From: Streptosporangium becharense
GTDB taxonomy: Bacteria > Actinomycetota > Actinomycetes > Streptosporangiales > Streptosporangiaceae
Direction: 5' to 3'
Assembly: GCF_014204985.1 (NCBI RefSeq)
Contig: NZ_JACHMP010000001.1
Span: 7,722,931 to 7,786,930, forward strand
Length of the DNA: 64,000 bases
A model generated the notes under the pieces. The model had not been told where the DNA came from, searched no databases, and saw only the letters and a list, made by a program, of their open reading frames with translations. How positions within the stretch are numbered: position 1 is the first letter of the stretch; each line of letters opens with the position of its first letter. Shown one piece after another: positions 43,612 to 52,342 of this stretch. The position numbers and the translations under genes were made by a program.

Positions 43612-45306
43612 TCACTTCTCCCAGCGCCACTGGACCAGGGTGTTGAACAGCGCCCACTCGTGTCCGTGGCCCTGGATCGGCTGGTCGCCGAGGTGCAGCC
43701 CGTCGCGTACGAGGTAGAGGTGGTCGATCCGGACGAGCCAGATGATCGGCGCGTCGCCGTCCTCCCCGGCGAAGCCGGCCTTGCCGTCCCACTGTGCCTG
43801 CTTCCAGTGCTCGTTCGCCTTATCCTGGGTGGTCGCGGACAGCGCGCGGTCGAGGTGACCGTCGACCGTCGGGTTGGAGTACTGCGGCATGTTGTTGTAG
43901 CCGGTGTCGATGGTCTTCGACGAGTACATCGAATACAGCTGGTGCGCATGATGGCGTCCGCCACCCCAGGTCACGGCGTTCGCCTTGCCGTCGATATAGA
44001 TGCCGTCCCAGGTGCTGCCCCTGGTCGTGATCTCGATGCCGAGCCCGCGCGCCTGGTCCGCCACCACCAGCGCGAGGTCGCTGCGGAGCTTGTCATCCGA
44101 CGGGTACATCAGGGTGAAGGCGGCCTTGCGTCCGTCCTTCTCCACGATTCCGTCGCCGTCGGAGTCGCGCCAGCCGGCCTCGGCGAGGATGCGCTTGGCG
44201 TCCTCGACCCGACCGTCCTCGAACACCGCCTTCTCGTTGAACCATGGGAGACCGTCGACAAGGGTGTAGGCCGGGCGGCCGTGGCCCTGCAACACGATCT
44301 TGGTGATCTCCTCACGATCGAGGCCGATGTTCAGCGCCTGGTGGATCGCCGGGTTCGCGGTCACGTCGTTGCCGACCGCGACGTCATTGCCCTGGATCTT
44401 GCCCTTGTTGCCGGCCGGCAGCGTCGGCAGGGACAGGCCGCGGGAGTCGACGGTTTCGAAGCTCTGCAGCGTCATTCCGGCGATTCGCTGGTCCGCGAAG
44501 GTCGGCGGGACGTACGCGATGTCGACGGACCCGGCCCTCGCGGCGGCGAGCGCCGCGTCCTCACCGAGGAAGAGGAAGGTGAGCTTGTCGAACTCCGGCC
44601 GCTGCCCGTACCAGTGAGGGTTCGTCTTGAGGATGAGCTGCTGCCCCTGCTGGTAGTCGACGACGGTGTACGGGCCGGACCCGATCGGGTCCTTCGAGTA
44701 GTCCGCGTCGTAATGCTTGGCGGGCAGGATCGGGATCTCCGAGAGCTGGCTGACGAAGGTCGATCGTGGCTCTTTCAGGTGGAACTCGACACGGGACTCG
44801 TCGGTGGCGTCGATCCGGTCGACGAACGTCAGGTCGAACCGCGTGCCGTCCTTCTTCAGCGTCTCGTAGGTGAAGACGACGTCCTGGGCGGTGACCGGCT
44901 CACCGTTCGACCAGCGGGCGTTGTCCCGAAGCGTGAAGCTCCAGGTCATCGCGTCGTCGCTCACGGAGTACTTGGAGGCCAGGTCGCCGACGAAGTTGAC
45001 GTCCTCATCGACGGTGAGCAGCGAGCTGTGGATCAGCCGGATCTGCGCCGGCCTGGAACCCCAGCCCTTCAACGGGTCGAACTCGCCACCGGTGACGTCC
45101 CCGACGGCGATGACGAGATCGGTGCCGCGGCTCTGCCGTTCACTCAGGGATGGCGCGCTCTCACCTCCCCGTCCCCACCGCGTCGCGACACCGACAGTCG
45201 CCCCCACGACCACGATGAGCACCAACGCTGTGGCGATCCATGCGCGCTTGGCCTTGCTGGGCGGCGGTTCCTCATCCTGGGGCACGGGGGCAACCTCGGT
45301 TTCCAA
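43612..45306 (-). CDS. Family-5 ABC substrate-binding protein, membrane-anchored
   Basis: 564 residues. A short cytoplasmic tail (1-21), one membrane helix (AWIATALVLIVVVGATVGVA, ~22-42) and an extracellular SBP_bac_5 domain (DAMTWSFTLRDNARWSNGEP; DPIGSGPYTVVDY; ILAEAGWRDSDGDGIVEKDG). No lipobox Cys is present, so anchoring is by the helix, which is unusual in Gram-positive binding proteins. The class binds peptides, nickel or metallophores. The Zur/Fur-like promoter suggests a metal complex. Confidence 0.87.
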   Translation of the reverse strand: METEVAPVPQDEEPPPSKAKRAWIATALVLIVVVGATVGVATRWGRGGESAPSLSERQSRGTDLVIAVGDVTGGEFDPLKGWGSRPAQIRLIHSSLLTVDEDVNFVGDLASKYSVSDDAMTWSFTLRDNARWSNGEPVTAQDVVFTYETLKKDGTRFDLTFVDRIDATDESRVEFHLKEPRSTFVSQLSEIPILPAKHYDADYSKDPIGSGPYTVVDYQQGQQLILKTNPHWYGQRPEFDKLTFLFLGEDAALAAARAGSVDIAYVPPTFADQRIAGMTLQSFETVDSRGLSLPTLPAGNKGKIQGNDVAVGNDVTANPAIHQALNIGLDREEITKIVLQGHGRPAYTLVDGLPWFNEKAVFEDGRVEDAKRILAEAGWRDSDGDGIVEKDGRKAAFTLMYPSDDKLRSDLALVVADQARGLGIEITTRGSTWDGIYIDGKANAVTWGGGRHHAHQLYSMYSSKTIDTGYNNMPQYSNPTVDGHLDRALSATTQDKANEHWKQAQWDGKAGFAGEDGDAPIIWLVRIDHLYLVRDGLHLGDQPIQGHGHEWALFNTLVQWRWEK

Positions 45307-45353
45307 CGGTCGTGATGAAGGGATGGTCGCCGACGAACAGGCAACGATGGATC

Positions 45354-45390
45354 AATATACTGATAATCATTATCATTCCTCAAGTTGAGG
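45354..45390 (-). promoter_or_regulatory. Metal-regulated promoter with Zur/Fur-like palindrome
   Basis: On the minus strand TTGAGG (45383-45378) and TATATT (45359-45354) are spaced by 18 bases. The spacer contains TGATAATGATTATCA, a perfect 7-1-7 palindrome (45361-45375) matching Zur/Fur-type boxes. A second palindrome, CCTCAACTTGAGG (45378-45390), overlaps the -35 box. Repressor binding would directly block RNA polymerase. The binding-protein ATG is 48 bases downstream. Confidence 0.75.
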
Positions 45391-45810
45391 TGTTCGGTAT
45401 GCCTGTACCGGCGCGGGTGCCTGCCACCGGCTGCGGCGAGACCCCGGACATGTCGCACACCGTGTGTCCCGGCAGGAGGGACGCACGCTTGAGGCCGACG
45501 ACAGGACCGTGTTCCGGCTGTGGCAGCCGCGGTCACCCGACGACACGCGGTCTGTCGAAGCCGAGACGGTCGCCGAACCCCTGTCGGGAACACGTCCCGG
45601 GACGCCGGGGGCAGGACCCTTCGGGGAACGGATGACCGGCGAGGACTCCGGGCCGTTTCGGGAGCGGATGACGGGCAAGGTCGCCGATGATCCGAAGATG
45701 CCGCTGTTCCTGCCCGAAGGCGACTATGTGCTCGTGCTCACCTCGCGCTCCCGCCGTACGACCAGGAGACACACCCGGGGGTGCGTCCGGCCTGACGGGC
45801 GCCTCCACGG
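45391..45810. other. Intergenic region, no gene recognised
   Basis: Open frames exist but none has family resemblance or a convincing ribosome site. Short degenerate repeats occur (GGAACGGATGAC at ~45627 and GGAGCGGATGAC at ~45660). Confidence 0.5.
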
Positions 45811-45853
45811 CCGGCCCCGAAGACACCGTCACGGGCGGTGTCTTCGGGGCCGG
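45811..45853. terminator. Perfect 18-bp stem terminator
   Basis: CCGGCCCCGAAGACACCG (45811-45828) pairs perfectly with CGGTGTCTTCGGGGCCGG (45836-45853) around a 7-base loop. It lies just downstream of the minus-strand VOC gene. Confidence 0.85.
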
Positions 45854-45875
45854 ACGCCGGGTGACGCTCCGGCGG

Positions 45876-46262
45876 TCAACCCGCCGGGTAGACGCTGATC
45901 TCGATCAGGTTCCTGTCGGGATCGCGCAGGTACACGCTGTCGATCGGGCCGAGTGCGCCTGTGCGCCGGACCGGTCCTTCCTCGATCGGCACACCGTGCG
46001 CGGTCAGCTCAGTGATCACCTGATCCAGCGGGTCCGTCGTGATCAGGCACAGATCGGCGCTGCCCGGGATCGCGCGGGCGGCTTTGGGCTCGAACTCCTG
46101 ACCCGCCTGATGCAAGTTGATTTTCGACTGGCCGAAGACCAGTGCCCGGCGGTCACCGCCGAAGGTGATCGGGGTCATTCCCAGCACCCGGGTGTAGAAG
46201 TCAACCGTGGCCTCCAGGTCGGCGACGGTCAGCACCAGGTGATCGAGCCGGTCAATCCGCAT
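45876..46262 (-). CDS. VOC family (glyoxalase-like) protein
   Basis: 128 residues. RLDHLVLTVADLEATVDFYT and VYLRDPDRNLIEISVY are typical VOC strands with potential metal ligands His8 and Glu ~123. It resembles the STM3117-type lactoylglutathione-lyase-like subgroup. Substrate unknown. Confidence 0.85.
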   Translation of the reverse strand: MRIDRLDHLVLTVADLEATVDFYTRVLGMTPITFGGDRRALVFGQSKINLHQAGQEFEPKAARAIPGSADLCLITTDPLDQVITELTAHGVPIEEGPVRRTGALGPIDSVYLRDPDRNLIEISVYPAG

Positions 46263-46510
46263 CGGCCACTTCTTCCTTTCCGGCCAGGGTCGTCTGGCAG
46301 TCCGTCTCGGTCGCCGCCGCCGACAGCGGCCGGGCGCGGGTGAACGGTGTCAACGGGTCAGACGCGGGGCCCGCGGCGGAACTCGGGCCATGATCGGCCG
46401 CGTTGCCCTGCATGCCCGGCATTGTCGCAAGGGGCTCGGCGTGGAGGATCACCGCCCCGCCGATTCCGGGACTGCGTCGCGGACGTCGCCGGTGGCGTCT
46501 CCGGCGGCCT

Positions 46511-46546
46511 GTCGGTGGCGTTGTCGGTGGCGTTGTCGGTGGCACG
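46511..46546. repeat. Three 12-bp tandem repeats
   Basis: GTCGGTGGCGTT is repeated three times (the last unit diverges at its end) upstream of the DUF5713-like gene. Confidence 0.8.
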
Positions 46547-46591
46547 GTGCAGTATCGGGACACCGACCGACGGCGAGAACAGGAGATCGCG

Positions 46592-46933
46592 GTGTCGCCC
46601 ACGAACCCGCAGGTGGCCAACCACACGTTCCTCAAGGGCATGTACGAGGACGACTACTTCCCGGACCGCGTCGTCGACAGAGGGAAGGCGATCCTGCTGA
46701 GACTGTGCGAGCGGATCGAGGCCGAGCAGCCACCGGACCTGACGGCGCTCTATGCGCTCACGGAGGCCGCGACGGAGGAGTTCAACGCGCTGGAGGCGGA
46801 GTTCGAGGCGGCCGGCAGCGAGATCGAGACCGTCGCACGGGATGTGATCGCCGAGGACTTCTGGTTCGTGGCGTCGGCGTACGGGTTCGCGCAGGCGGAC
46901 ATGGAGGAGTTGGTCGCCGCCCGGGAATGGTGA
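46592..46933 (+). CDS. DUF5713-like protein
   Basis: 113 residues, strongly helical and acidic. NHTFLKGMYEDDYFPDRVVD and AEDFWFVASAYGFAQADMEE match a small family of unknown function (DUF5713, from memory). GTG 46592 follows AGGAG. The gene is followed by a DUF1877-like gene in the same direction. Confidence 0.65.
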   Translation: MSPTNPQVANHTFLKGMYEDDYFPDRVVDRGKAILLRLCERIEAEQPPDLTALYALTEAATEEFNALEAEFEAAGSEIETVARDVIAEDFWFVASAYGFAQADMEELVAAREW

Positions 46934-46989
46934 CGCGGCGGTCTTCGACATCTCCGCTGTGCCGTCCGCCCGTTCCCTATCATGTCCTG

Positions 46990-47475
46990 ATGAGTCTGGA
47001 CGGACGTTACCTCCGTGTCACCGCCGCCGAGGTGACCAGGATGATCAGGGATCCGGAGGGAGCCTACGAGTTCGCCTCCGGGCTACCGGATGATCGTGAG
47101 TTGTGGGTTCACAAAGCCTGGATGGCGATCTCCATCATCCTGCGTCGTGCCGGTCACCCCCTCGACCTCGCCGCCCTGAACGTCGCCGACGGCGAGAAGA
47201 CCCTGCCCGTCGGCGAGTGGGGCGGCCAGATACTCCAGCCGCCGAAGTATCTGGACGCCCACCAGGTGAGAATCGCCGCCGAGGCGCTGTCCCGCACGTC
47301 CTACGACGGGCTCATCGGGGGCATCGACCCGAAGCTGCTGTCGAAGTGCTATGGGTTGCACGGGAAGTGGGACGAGAAGGACGTCGAATGGGTGCGTCTC
47401 TGGTTCGAGCCGGTCATTCCGTTCTTCGAAGCCACCGCCGGCGAGGGTGACGCCATCCTGGCCTGGATCGACTGA
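46990..47475 (+). CDS. DUF1877-like (YfbM) protein
   Basis: 161 residues. Start MSLDGRYLRVTAAEVTRMIR; the block HKAWMAISIILRRAGHPLDL and YGLHGKWDEKDVEWVRLWFE plus PVIPFFEATAGEGDAILAWI fits the DUF1877 family, whose function is not known. Probably co-transcribed with the gene 56 bases upstream. Confidence 0.72.
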   Translation: MSLDGRYLRVTAAEVTRMIRDPEGAYEFASGLPDDRELWVHKAWMAISIILRRAGHPLDLAALNVADGEKTLPVGEWGGQILQPPKYLDAHQVRIAAEALSRTSYDGLIGGIDPKLLSKCYGLHGKWDEKDVEWVRLWFEPVIPFFEATAGEGDAILAWID

Positions 47476-47539
47476 GCCTCCACGCGCCGTCCGGTGAGAC
47501 ACCGGGCGGCCGGGTGGGCGGGCCCCGTTCCCCGGCGCC

Positions 47540-48316
47540 TCATCCGGCCTGCGGCGGCTCCCCCGCTCCTGTTCGGCCACCGGGCCGGGAGGCGCCGCGG
47601 CCGTCGAAGGGACGGCGGGTCAGGCTCCGGTACACCATCTCGGTGAGCGTCACGATGTCGAAGACCGGCACGCCGATCCGGGCCTGGATCGCGTGCGTGA
47701 AAGGCACCAGGTCGGTGCATTCGATGACGAGTGCCCCCAGGTCGGGGTTGTCGCGCGCCAGTCGTTCCGCCTGGCCCAGCACCTCACGTCCCAGGCGGTC
47801 GGCGTCGAGCTCGGCGCGCCGGCCCTCCAGCATGACCTCGCGGAACTCCGGCTGGTCCTCCATGCCGGCGACGCAGACCGGGACGTCCTCGCCGCCGATC
47901 GCCTCCAGGTGACGCCGGGTGAGGGAGCTCTTCTTGGCGACCAGCAGGCCGACCCGCTGGTCCGGGTGGAGCATGCGGTGGACCATGGGCAGCTGGATCA
48001 GGCTGGAGGCGTACAGCGGCACCCGCACCGCCGCGGCCAGCTGCCGCTGGAAGATGACCAGGAAGCCGCAGGCCGCGGTGATCGCCGCCACCCCCCGCGC
48101 CTCGAGCTTCTGGGCGGCGTGCGCGAACGGCTCGATCAGCCGCGGGTCGGCCTGGCTCACCACGCGTTCGGCGGTGGCACCCTCCACCACCTCGTAGTCG
48201 ACGGGGAAGTCGAAGGTCGTCCGGTTCCGGATGTGCCCCGGGATCTTGGTGAACGAGGTGTCGAGGCACAGAACCCCGATCACCGCCTCGCGTCCCGTCC
48301 CCGCTCCGCCTGTCAT
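47540..48316 (-). CDS. Asp/Glu (hydantoin) racemase-family protein in the encapsulin cluster
   Basis: 258 residues. Two-domain PLP-independent racemase fold: AAITAACGFLVIFQRQLAAA holds the first candidate catalytic Cys and LGALVIECTDLVPFTHAIQA the second (ECTD). Such enzymes racemise amino acids or hydantoins. ATG 48316 follows AAAGGACGACC. It is the last gene of an eight-gene minus-strand unit; next to a D-amino-acid dehydrogenase it may set amino-acid stereochemistry. The last ~25 residues are a Gly/Pro/Arg-rich disordered tail. Confidence 0.8.
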   Translation of the reverse strand: MTGGAGTGREAVIGVLCLDTSFTKIPGHIRNRTTFDFPVDYEVVEGATAERVVSQADPRLIEPFAHAAQKLEARGVAAITAACGFLVIFQRQLAAAVRVPLYASSLIQLPMVHRMLHPDQRVGLLVAKKSSLTRRHLEAIGGEDVPVCVAGMEDQPEFREVMLEGRRAELDADRLGREVLGQAERLARDNPDLGALVIECTDLVPFTHAIQARIGVPVFDIVTLTEMVYRSLTRRPFDGRGASRPGGRTGAGEPPQAG

Positions 48317-48353
48317 GGTCGTCCTTTCCGTGTCCGTCACACCGCGCGTCCCG

Positions 48354-49667
48354 TCATCCGGTCCGGCGCCGCGTGCGTCCGCCGTGGCGGCCGACGCGGA
48401 ACGGCGCGGGATCGATGTCGGGCCGTTCACCGGTGATGATCTGGGCGATCAGTTTGCCGCCGGCCGGGGCCAGGCCCATGCCGATGTGGCCGTGGCCGCT
48501 CGCCACACAGAGGTTGCGGTAGGGCTCGGCACGTCCGATGAGGGGGATGCCGTCCGGTGTGCAGGGACGGAAACCGCTCCAGGTCTCGACGGTCTCGGTG
48601 GTCTCCAGCCGCGGGAGGTAAGTCCGGACGGTCCGCAGGATGCCGTCCACCCGGCGGCGGGAGATCGTGGCGTCCATGCCCGACAGCTCCAGGGTGCCGC
48701 CGAAGCGGAGCCGGTCGCCCAGGGGGACGAGCGCCACCTTCCCCTCCCCCAGCAGCAGCGGCCGTCGCGGCGCGTCGCGTGGCGCCTTGACGGTGACGCT
48801 GTAGCCCTTGGCGGGCTGGAGCATGAGGCCGACGCCGAGCCTGCGCGCGCACTCCGCCGACCAGGTTCCGGCGGCGACGACGACCTCCCGGGGGTGGAAG
48901 TCGCCGCGTGTGGTCCGTACCCGCCGCACCTCGCGGCCCGCGACCTCGAAGCCGACGGCCTCGGTGTGCGGGTGGATCTCGACTCCCATGCCTTCGAGCA
49001 TGCGGGCGAACGCCACGAGGAAGTCGGGGACCCGCAGGTAGGCGCCCTCCTCGTTGTACAGCGCGCCGTGCACGTCGAACTCGGTGTCCGGTTCGAGCGC
49101 GTCCAGCTCCCCCGGGCCGAGGACGCGCAGCGGAACCCCGTGCGCGACCGCCTCGGGCACGGACCGGCACGCCTTGTCGAACCCCTGCGGCGTGTTGTAC
49201 GCCAGCACCATGCCCTGCGCGGTGAAGAACGGCGCCAGGTCACCGGCCGCGCAGAGTTCGCGCAGGATGTCGAGGCTGCGTTTCTTCAGGTCGACCAGCA
49301 CGCCGAACCCCGCCCTGGCGTCGTGTTCGTTGCAGGCGCGGCGGAAGTGCCAGAGCCAGCGCAGCAGCTCGCCGTCCCAGCGCGGTCTGATGTAGAAGGG
49401 GCTTTCCGGATTGAGCAGCCAGCGCAGCCCCTGGGCGGGCACCCCGGGTTCGGCGAGCGGGGTCGAGCCCTGGGTGCCGACGAAACCGGTGTTGCCGTAG
49501 GAGCACGACATCGGCCCGCCGACCGGACCGCGTTCCAGCACGGTCACGCCGACGCCGGCGCGGCGCAGGTGGTAGGCGCAGAACAGGCCGACGATGCCGC
49601 CGCCGATGACGAGGACGTCGGGGTCGTGCCGGGTGGGCTCCGCGTGCGGAGGGGGCATCGTCGACAT
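48354..49667 (-). CDS. DadA-like FAD-dependent oxidoreductase in the encapsulin cluster
   Basis: 437 residues. Dinucleotide-binding VLVIGGGIVGLFCAYHLRRA, second FAD motif VVVAAGTWSAECARRLGV and the C-terminal FAD loop VASGHGHIGMGLAPAGGKLI define a DAO/DadA-type flavoenzyme that oxidises D-amino acids or secondary amines. It begins 10 bases after the shell gene. A basic tail (GRHGGRTRRRTG) ends the protein. Confidence 0.87.
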   Translation of the reverse strand: MSTMPPPHAEPTRHDPDVLVIGGGIVGLFCAYHLRRAGVGVTVLERGPVGGPMSCSYGNTGFVGTQGSTPLAEPGVPAQGLRWLLNPESPFYIRPRWDGELLRWLWHFRRACNEHDARAGFGVLVDLKKRSLDILRELCAAGDLAPFFTAQGMVLAYNTPQGFDKACRSVPEAVAHGVPLRVLGPGELDALEPDTEFDVHGALYNEEGAYLRVPDFLVAFARMLEGMGVEIHPHTEAVGFEVAGREVRRVRTTRGDFHPREVVVAAGTWSAECARRLGVGLMLQPAKGYSVTVKAPRDAPRRPLLLGEGKVALVPLGDRLRFGGTLELSGMDATISRRRVDGILRTVRTYLPRLETTETVETWSGFRPCTPDGIPLIGRAEPYRNLCVASGHGHIGMGLAPAGGKLIAQIITGERPDIDPAPFRVGRHGGRTRRRTG

Positions 49668-49677
49668 GTGCGCTCCG

Positions 49678-50553
49678 CTACAGGCTCACGATGAAGAAGT
49701 TGGTCGGAAGGTTGATCACGACACGCTCGTAGATCTCGGCCATGAGCGCGATCCCGGGTTCGGCGAACGTGCCCGGGGGCGGCTCGGCGAAGCGGATCAC
49801 CGAGCGTCCGGCGTCGAACAGCATGGCGCCGTGCCCGAAGTCGCCGACGATGGCCGTGCCCGGATCGACCAGGCGCGTCCGCACGATGAAGACGCCGTTG
49901 CGCTCCAGGTCGTCCATCAGGCCGCCCTGCCCCATGAACCTGTAGTAGTCGACGGGGTTGATGATCAGGCCGTCGGCCGTGCCGCCCATCTGCTCGGCCT
50001 CGTTGCACGCGGCGAGGATCGTCGAGCCGAACGGCCCCGGCGACGTCATGCGCGCGATCCCCGGGATGTTCAGCAGACCGCCCTCCCCGCGGATGATCGT
50101 GTTGTTCTCCGCGGTGCCGAGCCGGACGATCAGCCGGTAGTTGATGAAGGACTCGAAGGTGTCGGCGTCTTCCCACAGGTCCGGCGGGACCTGGACCCAC
50201 GCGGTGGTGGGGAGCAGCTCCGGGATCGGCGACCGGTGGAAGCGGCTCGCCGCCTCACGCCGCAGGTCGGCCTCGTTGACCTGCGGGTCGCCCGGCTGCG
50301 GCGGGCTCTCATGCCAGTAGTAGCGTCGCGGGTCGCGGGAGAGGTCGACGACCTTGAGCATGTTCCGCGCCGGGTAGCGCGGTTTCCGTCGTGAGCTGGT
50401 CAGCGAGTCGGTGATCGTCACGTCGTACTCGACGGAGGCGTCGAGCCCCTTGGCGGCGCAGGCCTCGACGAACATCCGGCCCGGCGACATCTCCTGCTTC
50501 CGCGCGGCGACGACCTCCGCCATCGTCCGCTTCATGCCATCTGTGCGTTGCAT
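49678..50553 (-). CDS. HK97-fold encapsulin-like shell protein (Family 3-like)
   Basis: 291 residues. The C-terminal two-thirds have HK97 major-capsid features: WEDADTFESFINYRLIVRLG and TAENNTIIRGEGGLLNIPGI (spine-helix region), GGTADGLIINPVDYYRFMGQ (P-domain helix), and DPGTAIVGDFGHGAMLFDAG to VVINLPTNFFIVSL (A-domain strands). No portal, terminase, protease or tail genes are nearby; all neighbours are biosynthetic enzymes. This fits Family 3 (natural-product) encapsulins, which form a shell around pathway enzymes. The ~95-residue N-terminal region before the E-loop is long. Starts at 50553 and MKRT (50535) are both possible. Confidence 0.8.
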   Translation of the reverse strand: MQRTDGMKRTMAEVVAARKQEMSPGRMFVEACAAKGLDASVEYDVTITDSLTSSRRKPRYPARNMLKVVDLSRDPRRYYWHESPPQPGDPQVNEADLRREAASRFHRSPIPELLPTTAWVQVPPDLWEDADTFESFINYRLIVRLGTAENNTIIRGEGGLLNIPGIARMTSPGPFGSTILAACNEAEQMGGTADGLIINPVDYYRFMGQGGLMDDLERNGVFIVRTRLVDPGTAIVGDFGHGAMLFDAGRSVIRFAEPPPGTFAEPGIALMAEIYERVVINLPTNFFIVSL

Positions 50554-50578
50554 GGTCTCCTCGTTCGTGAGTGTGACG

Positions 50579-51442
50579 TTACGGCGCGACGCGGTCCCGC
50601 TTGCGGGCGACGAAGATGCCCCAGCCGAACTCCCCGTCGTCGATGGCGGTCTGGATCTCCCGGCAGGACGTGGCGAAGGCGAGCATCCAGTCGCGGGCCG
50701 CGGCGTCGGGTGCCGTCTCGGCGCGCTCGGTCGCCGTGCCGCCCAGCACCCGGTAGGTCTGCCTGATGTGCTTTTCGAGGTTGCGGGCGAAGAGGATCTC
50801 GAACCCGGCCTCCTCCAGGGCGGCCTGGTAGCCGACGAGGGAGTAGCCGCCGTTCCACTTGACGCGGTCGTAGACGTGTCTGCGGGCGCGCTCGCTCACC
50901 TCCTTCTTCGGCTGGAGGAAGTCGGAGAAGGCGAAGATCCCGCCGGGCCGGAGCACCCGGTGGATCTCCGTGTGGCTGCGCGGCTTGTCCGGCACGAGGC
51001 ACAGCGCGTCCTGGCTGACGACGTGGCTGAAGGTGCCGGGCTCGTACGGCATCCGCGTCGCCGAGCCGTGGTGGAACTCGATGTCGAGCCGGCGGTCGCG
51101 GTTCTCCGCGGCGAGTTTCTCCCGGGCGAACCTGATGCGTTCCCCGCTCAGGTCGAGTCCCGCGCCGCGGCAGCCGAACCGCCCGGCGAGGTAGAGCAGG
51201 AAGTTGCCGCAGCCGCATCCCACGTCGAGCACGTGGGAGGATCCGTCGATGCCCGCCTCCGTGGCCAGCAGGTCGGAGGTGCGGTCGGCGGCGGCCAGGT
51301 AGTCGTCGTCGGCGTCACCGGCGAAGTAGCCCGTGTGCAGGACGCCGTCGCCGTCCCAGAAGCTCAGGTAGGTCTGGAGGGTCTGGTCGAAGAAGTCTCC
51401 GACCTCGCTCTCGGTGTAGGTGTGGCCGGTCGTCGACATCAC
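50579..51442 (-). CDS. SAM-dependent methyltransferase in the encapsulin cluster
   Basis: 287 residues. Motif I VLDVGCGCGNFLLYLAGRFG, acidic AGLDLSGERI, and DALCLVPDKPRSHTEIHRVL with RPGGIFAFSDFLQP. It resembles sarcosine/dimethylglycine or small-molecule C/N/O-methyltransferases with an N-terminal lid (TYLSFWDGDGVLHTGYF). The acceptor is unknown. It lies 25 bases upstream of the shell gene. Confidence 0.87.
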   Translation of the reverse strand: MMSTTGHTYTESEVGDFFDQTLQTYLSFWDGDGVLHTGYFAGDADDDYLAAADRTSDLLATEAGIDGSSHVLDVGCGCGNFLLYLAGRFGCRGAGLDLSGERIRFAREKLAAENRDRRLDIEFHHGSATRMPYEPGTFSHVVSQDALCLVPDKPRSHTEIHRVLRPGGIFAFSDFLQPKKEVSERARRHVYDRVKWNGGYSLVGYQAALEEAGFEILFARNLEKHIRQTYRVLGGTATERAETAPDAAARDWMLAFATSCREIQTAIDDGEFGWGIFVARKRDRVAP

Positions 51443-51497
51443 GGCTTCCTTTCCTGTCCTGCGTGGGGTGGTCCTCCGGCGGGGATCGCCGCGGCCG

Positions 51498-52325
51498 TCA
51501 TGTGAAGGTGTCCTTGCGCACGTCCGTCAGGTGCGGCAGTTCCGGCCCCATCACGCCGGCGCCTCCGTCGACCGGGTGGACCCCGCCGGTGACGTAGGAG
51601 GCGCGCTCCCCGGCGAGGAAGGCCGCGACGGCGGCGAACTCCTCCGGGCGGGCCGGCCGGCCCAGGGCGTTGTGGCTCCCCATGGCGCGCAGCCGCTCCT
51701 CGGCGTCGCCGTCCCCGGCCAGCTTCGCCGCCGCCCGCTCCACCGGCGGGGTGCGGGTGGTGCCGGGTGCCAGCACGTTGACGGTGATGCCGTCTCGGCC
51801 GACCTCCGCGGCGAGGGACTGGGCGAAACGCACGATCGCGGCGCGGGTCACGCCGGAGAGGGCCAGCGGGGCGATGGGGACGCTCGCCGTCTCCGAGGCG
51901 ACGAAGAGCAGCCGGCCCCACCCGGCGGCCCGCAGATGCGGCAACGCGGCCAGGGCCAGCTCCACCGCGGGCAGGAGCACCGCGTCGACGGCCGCCCGGT
52001 ACTCGGCGGGCTCGAACCGCGAGGCGGTGCCGACCGGCGGGCCGCCGCCGCTGATCAGGACGATGTGCAGCGCGCCGAAGTCGGCGGCGACCTCGTCGAC
52101 CCAGCGGCGGGCCGCCGCCCCGTCGGTGATGTCGACGCCCGTGGTGTGGACGCGTCCGCGCGCCACCTCCTTGAGGTCGCGTTCGGCCGCCGCGAGCCGG
52201 TCGGGGTCGCGCGCGCCGATCGCGACGTGCGCGCCTTCCAAGGCCAGTTCCCTGGCCGCGGCCAGGCCCAGGCCGCTCGACCCGCCGGCGACGAGCGCGA
52301 CCTTGTTCTCCAGGCCCAGATCCAA
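51498..52325 (-). CDS. SDR-family protein lacking the catalytic Tyr-Lys pair
   Basis: 275 residues. The Rossmann motif GGSSGLGLAAARELALEGAH is intact. Where YxxxK should follow the catalytic Ser strand (LLFVASETASVPIAP), the sequence is LALSGVTRAAIVRF, so Tyr is absent and Lys is Arg. Several SDR subfamilies share this; catalysis would be atypical or lost. The TTG start at 52325 follows AAGGGGAAGACGA. Confidence 0.8.
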   Translation of the reverse strand: MDLGLENKVALVAGGSSGLGLAAARELALEGAHVAIGARDPDRLAAAERDLKEVARGRVHTTGVDITDGAAARRWVDEVAADFGALHIVLISGGGPPVGTASRFEPAEYRAAVDAVLLPAVELALAALPHLRAAGWGRLLFVASETASVPIAPLALSGVTRAAIVRFAQSLAAEVGRDGITVNVLAPGTTRTPPVERAAAKLAGDGDAEERLRAMGSHNALGRPARPEEFAAVAAFLAGERASYVTGGVHPVDGGAGVMGPELPHLTDVRKDTFT

Positions 52326-52342
52326 TCGTCTTCCCCTTCGCC

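Noticed and set aside
45464..45898. A 144-codon open frame between the ABC operon and the VOC gene
   Set aside because: Runs through the terminator stem and into the VOC gene antisense; the composition is Arg-rich and no family is recognised.
49678..50553. Prophage remnant as the source of the HK97-fold protein
   Set aside because: No portal, terminase, protease, tail or integrase genes nearby, and the gene is embedded in a contiguous enzyme operon with matching spacing.
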